DNA of 64,000 nucleotides from Tetranychus cinnabarinus (lineage: Eukaryota; Arthropoda; Arachnida; Trombidiformes; Tetranychidae). This document shows, one piece after another, positions 22,031-34,500 of the stretch. The notes under the pieces were generated by a model. It saw nothing but the letters and a program-made list of their open reading frames with translations. It made no database searches and was not told the DNA's origin. The stretch covers positions 1,984,001-2,048,000 of the forward strand of contig WHVY01000003.1 in assembly GCA_022266195.1 (NCBI GenBank). Direction: 5' to 3'. Made by a program: the position numbers and the translations under genes. Positions within the stretch are counted from its first letter, which is position 1, and each line of letters starts with the position of its first letter.

Positions 22031-23329
22031 TTAATTTGGTTTGCCTTTGTTAACGATAACAAGTACAGAAACGGTTATGATGAGGACTAGAAGAATGTAA
22101 ATGGTCAAAACTCGTTTTTTAGATCGTTCAACTGTCTCAACTACCGATGGGGATGGGGCAGCAAACTTATTTCGAGGATCACCCATTTGGATGTCTTCAA
22201 TGATATTCAATGTTGCCAATAGATGTGGATGAAACTGAAGTATTATATGGGTCGCGACAAGTAGCAACACGAAACTAGCTAGCAACCATAAAAAGGCCAT
22301 TGATAAATTGACAGAAGAAATACTGAGAACGAAAAATAAAGCCAAAATAGCCAAAGTGTGACCAATACTGGCTCCAAGAAAATGTATAATATTGAAGTAA
22401 ACTCTATTCTCATGATCAGGTGATGGACGGAATAGAGCTCCAATGGGTTGTAAGATCATTAAAATGTTAGCAAAAAGTCCAAGGTATTGGTGGGGAGTAT
22501 CGGCTCTCCATCCTTTGACATGAACTAAAATACTAATCATTCCAGCGGCTGCTGAAATAAGAGCACAAATCATGAGACCTCTATGCAATGCGAACCACAC
22601 TTTAACATTTCCGATGGTTGTTTCACCCCAAGAATTTTTATGGTAACGAGCGATCATCATAGCAATGCTAACCAAACACAGCCAAGCAACAGTCATAAAT
22701 GAACCATGAATTCTGACTTTAAGAGGAATTTTGGAACTTGGAACAATAATTCCAGTTGAATTCAGATACACAGCATTTGGAGTGATTGTTTTAACTAAGT
22801 GTTGACTAACTTTTTGGCCATTGTTTGTCATAGGTCCATAGCCAAGTTGTACGTGATACGGTTTATTTATATCGTATTCAATAGAACCAGCAGTTCCACT
22901 TTCCTTTTGAACCCATTTACAATGAACGAGACCATCTTCAAGTTTGCCTGATGAAGAAGAGATCAAAGTATTGGCTGGAAGAGGAGACAGACCGTATTTG
23001 AATGTAACACCTTCACCAACAGATATACCATTATACGTATCACAATAAACAACAGTCGCATCAACCATCCCTTTCTTTTCAACGAAACCAAGACCATACC
23101 ATCTGTCAACAACATTACTAGCATAAAGGTCTACATCCAAACCATCCTTTAAATCAGGTTTAGCACTAATGAGAACCAACATATCACAATTGAATGTGGC
23201 AGAAGATGCACATTCGCCTGGTATACCGAAACATAGTTTTGAACCATCAATACAGCCATCGGTGAGACTGGCTTGGTTGGTTAATGGGAATTGATAAAAC
23301 AAAGCACAAATGATGAATAATTGGAACAT
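22031..23329 (-). CDS. DOMON and cytochrome b561 domain protein (ferric-chelate reductase 1-like)
   Basis: A single-exon gene of 432 residues. A signal peptide (residues 1-20) is followed by a cysteine-bearing DOMON domain (about 45-190). Next comes a cytochrome b561-type membrane core with helices at about 210-229, 245-270, 280-300, 312-336 and 340-366, and a final hydrophobic segment at about 408-427. Candidate haem-ligand histidines are H208 (IHGS), H249 (ALHR), H280 (PHQY) and H316 (IHFLG). This is the FRRS1/SDR2 arrangement, thought to pass electrons from cytosolic ascorbate across a membrane to ferric iron or another acceptor. The absence of introns contrasts with its neighbours and could mean retroposition or simple intron loss. 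It sits between two foldback elements. Confidence 0.88.
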   Translation of the reverse strand: MFQLFIICALFYQFPLTNQASLTDGCIDGSKLCFGIPGECASSATFNCDMLVLISAKPDLKDGLDVDLYASNVVDRWYGLGFVEKKGMVDATVVYCDTYNGISVGEGVTFKYGLSPLPANTLISSSSGKLEDGLVHCKWVQKESGTAGSIEYDINKPYHVQLGYGPMTNNGQKVSQHLVKTITPNAVYLNSTGIIVPSSKIPLKVRIHGSFMTVAWLCLVSIAMMIARYHKNSWGETTIGNVKVWFALHRGLMICALISAAAGMISILVHVKGWRADTPHQYLGLFANILMILQPIGALFRPSPDHENRVYFNIIHFLGASIGHTLAILALFFVLSISSVNLSMAFLWLLASFVLLLVATHIILQFHPHLLATLNIIEDIQMGDPRNKFAAPSPSVVETVERSKKRVLTIYILLVLIITVSVLVIVNKGKPN

Positions 23330-24609
23330 CTTTACCTCTCAATAAATTTAGTTGGGAATGGTGATGGCAATAGACACTGGATAATGAAATGAATAGTTTG
23401 ACTTTTCAGAGTAAAAATTGAAAACCCAATGAATCAGGATGTAATCACATCAGCTTACAAGTAATTAAACACAAATTTGTGTTAGCAACCTATCGATGCA
23501 GTAAAAGTTTACATGAACAAGCTGGAAAATTTGGATTAAATATCAATAGAGTATTTTTTATCAACTCAATACTTTAACAGATTTAGGATAAATTTGTTCA
23601 CAAAGTAAATAAGACTGGATTAATACAATAAGTTGTTGAGATTATCATGATGGATGTTCATCATGAGAGTATCAAGTTTGTCAATAATAACCAAGTGAAA
23701 TTTATGTTACCAGCATTTACAATACAAATTTGATGCACATGTGTAGTTAATAAACAATATAATGATTATGTAACAGATAACTGTTCAGAATCTGATTTCA
23801 CACCTTAAAATTAATAACAGTTCTGATTGACATTCGAGAGATAAACATGAAAATCCATTCATTTGTCTTACGTGTATATTGAAAACAAACACAGCTCTTC
23901 TTCCTACTTTTAAACTTACAAGTCAGTTTTGATATCATAATTTACACCAAAATAAAGCTAAATTTTCTGGTGATAATCATTTCGAATCAATTAGGAAAGC
24001 CATTTGTCGATTTCGATTCGAAGAATATTAAGACTATTAATCTATGCCTATCAGAATGGATTAGTTAATGGGACTGATTGAGTTAAACTAGTTAGTGTTA
24101 ATAACTAATGTGGATAAAGTTAATTTAAGATGAATATTTGATCAACAAACTTTGTTGATTTAACTGCTATAAAAATTACTCCCTCTCGTAGCAATGAAGC
24201 AATCCTTTTTGATTAGCGCTCTTTTTGATAGTTCCAGTGGGTCAGAAAAGAACGCACTATTAGTGAGATTTAGAACCCATTTGAGGTGTGAATCTGTGCG
24301 CGAACAAAATTCTGGTGTATTTTGGGTCTTTTTTGTCCCTTGGTTAAGCACCATTCTTTTGTTCTAAGTCTAAAACCAGTTGTATTTATAAAACCATCCT
24401 TCAAAAAAGGTTAGCAATTTATCATTCCATTATCATATTTGCACACATTCAGCTGGTAAACTACGATTACACTCATTAATAATACCATGTGCTTCCAAAA
24501 AAGCTTCGAAGGTTAGCCTAGAATATATAAAGAAGTATTTTGATGCATAAAAACACATTTTATTGCAGAAAGAACAATGTTTATTGACTTTGAAGTTAGT
24601 TTTGGTGGT
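23330..24609. other. Intergenic region
   Basis: No gene is called. Two consecutive minus-strand frames (24433-24624 and 24160-24354) have spaced cysteines and an aromatic segment loosely reminiscent of transposase fragments. They are too short and too weak to assign. Confidence 0.35.
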
Positions 24610-27600
24610 ATAAAGAGAAACCATAATAAAATTGTAAAATTTAATGCACGAATTGACACAAATGGACGCAAGCGGTTAGAAATTGATTTCTTTCTGATTT
24701 AAACTCGGTTAGTTTGTAGAGACATTAAAACTGAGCCCATTTGCGAGGTTTAAAAATTTCTGTGATGAAAAGTTTTGGAGAAAATCGATATCAAAGTTGA
24801 AACTTCGGTCGCATTTTGTACAACTGTTAGATCAGATTTCTTCATAAAACACATTAAGCTGTTTCAAATTTTGATGGCTAACGAGGAAATACTATTATTT
24901 TGAGCAATAAAATTTTCTGTCTTCTGTAAAACAGATCAGTTCGATTTGTAGTTAAACCGACCGTGTTCTGTGACCATAAGAGTTAGCGAACTGAAACTTA
25001 ATAATTGTTCATAAAAGTTGGGCGTACACATTATGGATTAAATACTTTTTTCAATTTAGCAACGGTTTTCTTGATTTTGGTCTTTGATCATAAAACTTTG
25101 AGCCCCGATATTTAGAGTCAGGCATCACCTTTAACCATAATTCCTTCACCAATTTAATCCTTTACTAATTAATAATTTAGTTGATAGCAATAACTTTCCA
25201 TTAGCATTTTGGGTTATGAGTTTTGGGCTGTAAATGAACGAGAAACAATTTATTTAACAAACCAAACTCATCTCAATGCACATCTTGGTAAATAAACCAA
25301 TTTTCTGGTTAAACTTACAAATAAAATGCAAAAGTTGCTGCCAGAGACTCGAGCATTTGAGTTAAGAGTTGAGACTTGGAAGGTTTGTAGGGACATAAAA
25401 CTTGAGTCCATTGGCACTCTTAACTAGTTTATATGATGGACTGTTTTTGAGAAAATCGAGGCGAAAGTTGGGAGTTCGATCACCTTTTATTCAGCTATGG
25501 AAGAAGATTTTTTCACGAAGCTCATTTTCTTGATGTATCATTTTATGAACAACCAGAAAACGATCTTATTTTTAGAAATAAAACTTTTCTTTTTCTTTGA
25601 AACAGATAAGTTCGATTTTCCCTTAAACCGACAGCATTCTGTGACCATAAGAGTTAGCGAACTGAAACTTAGTATTTGTATATTAAAGTTGTTGGTACAC
25701 ATTATGGATTAGATACTTTTATCAATTGAGTAGCAGTTCTCTAGATTTTGGCACTTGGCCTTAAAACTACGAACCTCTATATTTTGAGAATGGCATCATC
25801 TACAATAACCGTTCTTGAGAAAACATTAGATTATACTATGGGATATAACCTATCAAAATATTAAATCATTTAAGTTGCTACAAAAAAGTTATATCATTGT
25901 ATTACTTATGCTGTAAGATTTTATACTTATTTTATAAAGTTGGATGGTTAACAAGAACAAATGTTATACATTAGAAGCATACTCATTATTGAATGAATTA
26001 GCTCGGATTTCATTCAGTATTTAGTCATATATTATTATAGCCCATAATAAACATAATATTTGGTGAAAGAATGGAGATTGTAAGAAATGTCATTCTCAAA
26101 ATATTGAGGTTCAAAGTTTTTAGATCAATTGCCAAAATCAAGAAAACTGTTGCTGAATTGAGAAAAGCATTCAACCCATGATGTGAACCAACAACTTTCA
26201 TGTGCAAATATCAAGTTTAAACCCTCTAACTATTATGGTCACCGAATGTGGAATGTTTGACTAAAAATCGAACTTGGTCTGTTGCACAAAAACAGCAAAT
26301 GATATTTCTCAAAATAATACGATTTTCTGGTTGTTCATAAAATGATACATCAAGAAAATGAGCTTCGTGAAAAAATCTTCTTCCATAGCTGAATAAAAGG
26401 TGATCGAACTCCCAACTTTCGCCTCGATTTTCTCAAAAACAGTCCATCATATAAACTAGTTAAGAGTGCCAATGGACTCAAGTTTTATGTCCCTACAAAC
26501 CTTCCAAGTCTCAACTCTTAACTCAAATGCTCGAGTCTCTGGCAGCAACTTTTGCATTTTATTTGTAAGTTTAACCAGAAAATTGGTTTATTTACCAAGA
26601 TGTGCATTGAGATGAGTTTGGTTTGTTAAATAAATTGTTTCTCGTTCATTTACAGCCCAAAACTCATAACCCAAAATGCTAATGGAAAGTTATTGAGTTG
26701 AGTTCAATTATTCATTAGTAAAGGATTGTATTGGTGAAGGAATGATGAATAAAGGTCGATTCTCGATATATTGAGGCTCAAAGTTTTAAGGCTAAGTGCC
26801 AGAATCTAGAGATCTGCTACTCAATTGGTGAAAGTATCTAATCCATAATGTGTACCAACAACTTAAATGGACAAATATTAAGTTTAAGCTCTCCAACCCT
26901 TATGGTCACAAAAAGCAGACGGTTTAAGGGAAAATCGAACTTGATCTGTTTTACAGAAACGGAGAATGTCATTTCTAAAAATAAGACTATTTTCTAGTTG
27001 TCCATCAAATGATTAATTGTGAAAATAAGTTTCGTGAAAAAATCTGCTTTCATAGCTGAATTAAACGCGATCGAAGCTTCAACTTTTACATCAATTTTAT
27101 CGAAAACAGTCCATCATATAAACTAGTTAAGAGTGCCAATGGACTCAGGTTTTATGTCCCTACAAACCCACTAAGTCTCAACTCTTAACTCAAGTGCTTG
27201 ACTCTCCGGCAATAACTTTTGCATTTCATTTGTAAGTTTAACCAGAAAATTGGTTTATTCACCAAGATGTGCATTGAGATGAGTTTGGTTTGTTAAGTAA
27301 ATTGTATCTCGTTCATTTATAGCCCGAAAGTTATGACCCAAATGCACTAATGGAGCGTCATTGAATTGAATTTATTTATTCATTAGTAAAGAATTAAGAT
27401 GCTAAAAGAATGATGATTGTAGGTGCCACCATTCTCGATATATTGAGCCACAAAGTTTTAAGGCCAAAGGCCAGAATCTAGAGAACTGCTGCTCAATTGG
27501 TAAGCGTTTCTGATCCATAATGTGTGCTAACAACTTTTATAGACAAATACTAAGTTTAAGCTCACTAACTCTTATGGTCACAGAATGCTGTCGGTTTGAG

Positions 27601-28290
27601 TGCAAATCGAACTTATCCGTTTAACAGAAGATAGAAAGTTTTATTTCTAAAAATAAGATCGTTTTCTGGTTGTTCATCAAAAGGTACATAAGGAAAATAA
27701 GTTTTGTAAAAAAATCTATTTCTATAGCTGAATAAAACATGATCGAGATTTCAAATTTTGCCTCAATTATCTCGAAGACAGTACATCATATAAATTATTT
27801 ATTAATAATAGTGCCAATGGACTTAGTTTTTGCTGGATTGAAAAAAATATTTTATTTATAATGCGTTCGCACAACTTTTATTGACAATTATTAACTATCA
27901 GTTCGCTAACTCTTATGGTCACAGAATACGGTCGTTTTAACTACAAATCGAACTTATCTGTTTTACAGAAGACAGAAAATTTTTTTTGCTCAAAATCAGT
28001 TCATTTTCTGGTTAGCCATTGAAATTCACATCAGGGAAATAAGTTTCATGAAAAAGTCTGATGAATTCCATGAATGAATAAAAGACTATCGAAGTTTCAA
28101 CTTTGACCTCGATGCTCTCGAAAACTTTTCATCAGAGAAATTTTCAAAACACACAAATAGACTCAGTTTTTATGGCCTCATAAACTAACCGAGTAAAAAT
28201 TTGAAAGAAATTAATTTTTAACCGCTTTCGTCAATTTGTGTCGATTCGTGCATTAAATTTTATGATTGTGTTATCGTTTCTTTTTATTAA
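24610..28290. mobile_element. Foldback-type element, copy 2
   Basis: About 3.7 kb with inverted ends: around 24635 TTTAATGCACGAATTGACAC, and around 28240-28265 its reverse complement with few mismatches. The left arm has two tandem units of about 670 bp (marker motif at about 24972 and 25641). The right arm has inverted units (marker at about 26240, 26894, 27561 and 27904; the last spacing is only about 340 bp). The arms meet at a spacer (about 25860-26035) homologous to that of copy 1. About 340 bp of the left arm (25190-25530) and right arm (26343-26695) are an inverted repeat with essentially no mismatches by eye, which implies recent homogenisation. No transposase frame is visible. Confidence 0.78.
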
Positions 28291-28778
28291 TAGTAAAAAG
28301 CTAAGTTTCTAGATGAAAATTTCAAATGATTTTTTCAATTTATCAGGTTAGATCTTAAAGTAATACATTAAGATGTATTTCAAGTCTCAAAAAACTAGCA
28401 TAGAAATTCGTAGTTCTAGCGAAACTTTTACATTTTTATTTTACAGAATCTACACAATATATAAAGTCAATGTATCAAATTTTTGTGTCAAGATTGTGGC
28501 CAAACTGAGCAGGTTCTAAGAAAAAAAATTACACAGCATGAAAGCCCGAATTCAACTACACCCACGAAAAATAGGAAACCTCGCCTCAGAATTCAGATCT
28601 CTGAGAAATTCATGAAAATAGAGGTTGGGGGAAAAATTGTAGAATCCGTATTCAATAACATTGAAAAAGGGGGAAAAAATTTTTTGTTATTCAGATTGAT
28701 GGCTCATTGTTGGACCAGGATTTTATGTAAAAATTTGTCATTTGAGTAAAGAGTTAAGCGAGGCTTTTTTCATTATAT
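28291..28778. other. Intergenic region
   Basis: No supported gene. An 88-codon frame at 28483-28749 has no recognised domain or splice context. Confidence 0.4.
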
Positions 28779-29048
28779 TGTCTACCACTCAATCCACCAA
28801 ATCCACCTAAACAACATCACTTTTTTAAAAAGACTTTTCTCAACCAAATTGTCAACGAAATTGGCCGGCACCCTCTTGACCACTTTTACACTATCTAGCA
28901 TGTCCGCTATTAATCGCCATCATATCTCAAAAAGTGTTTGAAAATTTGGTGGAAAAAAGCCACTCTAAAGTGGTTAATGGAAGTGATGGACAAAAAGTGA
29001 TGTTTGATTTAGTTGATTTGGCGGATGAGTTAGATTGAGTGGTGGACA
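28779..29048. mobile_element. MITE-like element with long inverted repeats
   Basis: The left end begins TGTCTACCACTCAATC and continues CACC...AACATCACTTTTT. The right end is the imperfect inverse (AAAAAGTGATG...GAGTGGTGGACA), so each arm is about 45-55 bp in a 270-bp block. There is no coding capacity. Target duplications are not clear, and the repeats may extend weakly outward by about 20 bp. Confidence 0.6.
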
Positions 29049-29652
29049 TTACCGTGAAAAGACGGTTAGCATGGGTGGCTAAAAGAAACTTGCGATCAGC
29101 CATGATCGCATTAGTTTCTTGTTTCTGATAATTAAAATGATACAGAAATTAATATCTACTGTAATTTAATGCTAGTGTTTTATAATACAATCAATTTTTA
29201 TTGATAACAATGGTTGAGATCGTTCTCTTGTTCTTTGGATATTTATCATAACAAATCAATCTTGGTTACAATCAAAATCAACTGATCAGAAATTCCAAAT
29301 ATCAGATGATTGTTTAAATAGAGGCCATTTTTCAAACAAGCAACCTGTTTTAAATCAATCATCTCGATATTGTCTTCGTTGTTCCAGGAATGTTGATTGT
29401 TGTTGCACCACCATTAATGAAGATGTTCAAGGATAATCTTGGTCTTTATTGGGACTTTTTTTGAAACTGAAAATGCAGCATGAGTTTAGTTAACGAAAAA
29501 AATAATATTTTAAAGCAGTAGTAATAAGTGTAAGTAAAGCAAAATGGAAGTCATGGATTTGTATTAGTTTTTGTTCTTGAGCAATTAAGGGAATCGTAAA
29601 CCTATTTCTGAATTCGTAGCTTTTACACTTCGAAGCAAATTATCTCTGAATT
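29049..29652. other. Intergenic region 3' of NSMCE1
   Basis: No gene or clear repeat was found. Confidence 0.4.
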
Positions 29653-30433
29653 TTAACAATTACAAATTGTACAATTTTTAAAGTTCTTGAAGTATTTATC
29701 AGCACAGTGGGCATGAAGCTTTACTCCCAAATGTGGACAGTTAGTTCCTTGGATGCAGATAGATTTACACATATCACAGCTCGTTACATTATTTGGAAAA
29801 TGATCCTTAAGGTAGACATCTAGCTCAGTGAGACTTCGAATGCCCAAACATATGTTAAATTGATCCTTTTTTGTAGCCAGATACTTTTCTTGGTTCCAAT
29901 GTTTCAACATTTCATCTGCTTCACTAACTCTCAGTTTAACATTATGGTCTACCAGTTGAGAAGTGAGATTGAGAGCTTTATTGTAATCAACGTAACCACA
30001 AGGTGACAAAACAATGGCTGAAATAACTTTCTTGAAATATTCTAATTGAGCTTTGGTATAAAGAGTAGACAATCGGCTGATATGGTTGTCAATTAAATTG
30101 ATAAAGACAAAATGAACATTTCCACTTTCTTCATCAATAAATTTACGTATTTCGAAACGAAACTCTTTAATTTGTTTGTTAACCTTTCGAATCAGCGAAT
30201 CCAACTCCTTGTCGTTTGATGCTAAAAAAGGATACGTGTGAAAATCGAAATTAATTTTAGTAAAATTAGGTGAGTGAAAAATGATAACAAATATCAAAAG
30301 ATAGCTTTAAAAATTGATACTTACCAAGTTCCATTTTGAGACATAAATTCAAAGCTTGGTCTTTTACTAAACTTTTACTCCTCATCATTAGTTGAAGAAA
30401 AGCTTTTTCTTTGTCCTTAAGCTTTACTGACAT
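29653..30433 (-). CDS. NSMCE1: NSMCE1 (Nse1), RING-like subunit of the SMC5/6 complex
   Basis: Two exons, 30433-30325 and 30221-29653, encode about 225 residues (human 266). Nse1 forms, with Nse3 and Nse4, a winged-helix subcomplex of SMC5/6 and has a variant RING that supports ubiquitin ligase activity in genome repair. Exon 1 (MSVKLKDKEKAFLQLMMRSK) matches the family's N-terminal helix, and the phase-1 join gives G/CA-SNDKELDSL. The C-terminal RING-like domain (about 185-225) has CDMC, IQGTNC, GVKLHAHCADKYF and CTIC, close to the human pattern. The human CETC knuckle reads CPHL here, so one expected zinc-ligand cysteine is missing and a histidine lies beside it. The protein ends soon after the RING, shorter than in vertebrates. 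Confidence 0.9.
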
Positions 30434-31590
30434 GATTAGACGAATATCAACAAAAATTTAAACAATTATTTAAAAACAAAATGAGAAATTGACCGCCAAT
30501 TCTCAAATAAAAACAGGGAATATTTATTCTGATGTGAAACACTTGCAAAACATTTGAATGTTTATTGAGTAACTAAGCAGCTTGTAAGGCGCCGCCGCGT
30601 GTATAAAGATGGAGGATACAATAATAGAGAGGGATTTTTGGTTGGCTATTAGAAGGTAATAAAGATAGTTTTGAGGAATATTATTTGTGAGTTTCTGTAG
30701 GCGGAAGCTGATGTGGAAAGGGTAATGATCACAGGTTATTTCATCAAGAGTAAGTGACGGAGAGGGATTTTAGGTAGTTTGATGAAGGTTAGATTCTAAA
30801 CCATCTAGTTCGATGTATCTGGAGAAGTAACGTTTTTCATGTTTGAGTCGTTCAGCATTCTGTCAATGATGAAGGCTTTTGCTTTATTAAGGTTGCTAAT
30901 TTTGAAAGACTAGACTGAGTTCGTGGTGTTTAAATCGTCTTAAATGGCAAACAAAACAGAATGGAGTCGAGTTTGAGTGTCAACTGTTATGGAGACATGC
31001 AAATAGTTAGTTCGTCGATTTCTGATTATGAATCTGAAATTAAATCAATTCTGCGATCATATTTACCTGACGCTAATCACGAATAAAATTTTATCGTCAA
31101 TAATTGCACTCATCAGAATATGAGCCAAATATTTTTGAGATCTTTTTCACCGGCGAGAAAATCAAATTGAGCTTATCTTATTTGTTGAAGAAAATTATTT
31201 TCATCATAAACTGTTGCAATGAAATAGTTGAATTAACAAATCAATGTTGTAAAGTGAGTTTAATTTCCTTGACTATTCAAAAATAGGTAACTTTTTTGAT
31301 TCATTTAATATTGATTTAACTGGTTAATATAGGAAAACAATTTTTTCAAATCAATCAAAGTGAGAATGTGTTTGAGATTTATCTAAATTATATTATTAAT
31401 ACAAAGTTTAAATAAATGAATTAATGAAATATCAATATTAATATTAATAAATTAAAGAGATTAAGTGTTTCTTTTATAAGAAATGGATACCAATCTGTAT
31501 TATCTCTTTTAATATGAATTGTACATCGAAATTTTGCTTTGATTTATGAATAAATAGAAAAAATGATTAGTATGATTATAATTAAAATGT
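30434..31590. other. Intergenic region between NSMCE1 and the NIPBL 3' end
   Basis: Contains a small G+C-rich, CpG-bearing patch near 30588-30600 followed by a TATAAA and a short ATG frame (from 30609) that ends at a GTAATA donor-like site. This may be an unrelated transcription start. Otherwise it is A+T-rich, and a 60-codon frame at 31104-31286 is not called. Confidence 0.35.
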
Positions 31591-34500
31591 CTAGTCTGAA
31601 TATTTTTTATGCTTCTTCTTTTTCTTCTTACAAGAACTTCTAATTTTATCTGCACTATGAGAGTTCATGTTGGCCGTTGAAATGGTCATCCTTAAACCAG
31701 TTCGAGCATCACTTTCATCGGTATTGTTTGAGTTCATTGTAATTTGATTAGAATTTATGGAAGCATTAATGTCAATTAATTTCACTTGGCAATCAGACAT
31801 TTTGATTTTTTCAATCAACTTTTCTTTCTCTTCTTCGGATAATTTAGGCAATCCAAGATCAGCTTGATGATTATAGGAAGATGAAACAACCGGAATTTTT
31901 TCTTCTTCCTCTTCAATTGATGGTTCTTCATCTTCTTCTTCGTCTTCTTCTTCAATACGGTGACGATTACTGCGGCTACTTTTTTCCTTTTCCTTCTTTT
32001 CTTTTGGTAAGGGTTCTTTAAGAAGAATTGCCACATTTTTACAAGTCTCGTCAAAACCAGTGAGCTGGAGATTCTTAAATCTTTGATATTCAAGTAATAT
32101 AGTTTCTCTGGTGAAATTTTCAAGATCAATATTGACTGCTGGATATGCCATGAGTTTCTGTAACAATCTTGGATCGACCTGTTTTAAAATAATTGATAAA
32201 ATTAGTCTCTTAAATACTCGGAAAGGCAAGAAAATTTATAGAATATGAATTGTGAAAAAAAGATTAAGCTTGAAAAGATTACTTACATGACGGCGATGCA
32301 TTTGTTTGTCCCAAACTTTCTGGTTTTCACTTGGTGAATAATCTTGGAATTTGGCATCGGTGATATTAAATAACTCTCTGATCATTTGTTTACACCAACA
32401 AAGCATATAAAATGCTTTTAAACAACGAATCAATTCGGCTACAGCTGCTGAGGAAATAAAATCTTTAGATGAGACAGGCAAAGGGTTAACAAATCCATTT
32501 TCTGTCTTGGGCTCGGTAGACATATCCAGCCTCATATCTGATTCGGATGTAGCTGATGCCATTGAAATGTCCATTTTCATTTCTAACGAATTCAACTTTT
32601 CTTCATTGGCTTCATCTTCTCCATAATTTCTACCGTTCTCATCCATTCTTGTTACATCAGGCTTATGTTCTTCTTTCTTTACAATTTTTTGATTTCCCTC
32701 CTCATCTTCATCATCATAATCATGAGATAGATTCAGTAAGTCTTTAAATTGAGCTTGAATTTGACTTGCAGTAACACTAATATTAACTTCAAGTTGACTC
32801 AATATATACAAAGGCTCATCAAGAACTGAGTAAGGCAACCAGATTAAGTTATCAGAAACATATTGTTGCAAAGGTACTAAATCGATTCCAGCGTTGCTAC
32901 CATCGTATAAATTGATAATACCAACAGACATAGGATCATATGAAAAAAATGAATGAGGTTCAGACATGAGGTCAAAATATTTTAGCAGTCCAGTAATAAA
33001 TGCTCTTCTTGATTGCCTATTACTAGCGATGACACTGTACAATGTTGATAATCTACCGGTAATCAATTGATCTTCAGGAGCTGGTTGATTTGATGAAGCT
33101 GCAAAGGAAGAGGAGTTTGGTGATGATACATTGGCTGGAGATGATTGCATGATATTTTCAATTCTATAACCACGACGACCCGAGAAGTTATGAAGTTGGA
33201 ATGACAATTGTACACCTTGACGGGCTTTCATTGAAACAAAACCATGATATTTACGTTCAATTTCGTGAAGTACATGATCGGCACGTGAACGAATGCTTGT
33301 ATCATCATCAGAAGACATAGCAATGAGGTAGGGTACTAATTGCAATGGATGGACAATTCCACCTCGATGTATGATGTGAATCAGGTTAACTGCAGCTTTA
33401 CGAACGGATGTTAATGGACAAAGAGTGCACTTGACAATATCTGGCAGATATGTTTGAATGATTGAAGATTGGATAGAGTTGCTGTCACCTTCCTCACTAT
33501 CTTCATATGACATAGTTTTAAGATTTTCTTTGGACCAATCCAGTGTTTTAGCTATTTCAGCATTCAGTTCATCTGATAAATAATTCGTTAAATTTTTGAG
33601 AACACTGATCATTGTTGATTCATAATAGGTTTCCAATGGTTTACAATCAGAAATGTTTAAAGCAGCACTTAAAATACTTTTATAAATGTCTTGAGTTTGC
33701 ATTTGAAGTGTATATGCTGGATTGCGTTCAAACATGAATCCTAAACCAGAAAGTGCATTGTTTATGATGGATAAATCTCCAACTTTGTAACCATTCTCTT
33801 CTGAAGGCATGTTCCTGGCGACAAACTGTACAAAAAGTTGGTATAATTGCTGTTTTTCTGCCAAAAATTCAAAATGTTTGGCAAAAAGTCCACAGGTGAA
33901 TAAAGCTCGTAAAAGTCGAGGCCTATTAATAGGACTATTAAAATCACTCTGTGGAAGTCTGTACAACGAGTCTAATAAAGAGAAGAACCGTTTGAAGAGA
34001 TCTTGGGCAAGTTGCTTGTTATTGGTGTGCTTATGAATCAATGAGCTTAAACAGGAAACACAAACAACCAACACTTGAGGATTACTTTGTAAAATTATTT
34101 TGGTCAACCCTTCCTCAATACTTGATAATAGGAGATCAGATGGATTGGTTAACTTTGGCAGGACATGTTCGATAGTTTGAACAGCTTTGATAAGAATAAG
34201 TGAATCAAGTTCGCTGGTGATTTTGACCGATAAGTAAGGTTGAAGGATGGAAATGTGATTGACCAATAGTTGTGGACAAACTTTACTGAATAGCCAGATG
34301 GTTGTCATGGTGGCAAAACAAGTACTTTTACTGTTATTATCAAGACTAGCTTGAGGATCATCTGAATTGGGTCCACTTCCACAGAGAACATCACTCACTA
34401 AGACATCGACAATCTGGGCTGATGCTGCAATCACTTGCTGTAATTGAGCAGCTGAAGGAGTCGTCTTTTCATCATCATCATCGTCCATAACATTTTTCTT

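Noticed and set aside
24160..24624. Two consecutive minus-strand frames with Cys pairs, possibly a transposase remnant
   Set aside because: The likeness to a transposase zinc-binding region is faint, the pieces are short, and the join between them is unclear.
28483..28749. 88-codon plus-strand frame beginning MCQDCGQTEQ
   Set aside because: One CxxC motif at the start does not make a domain; no splice sites or homology support it.
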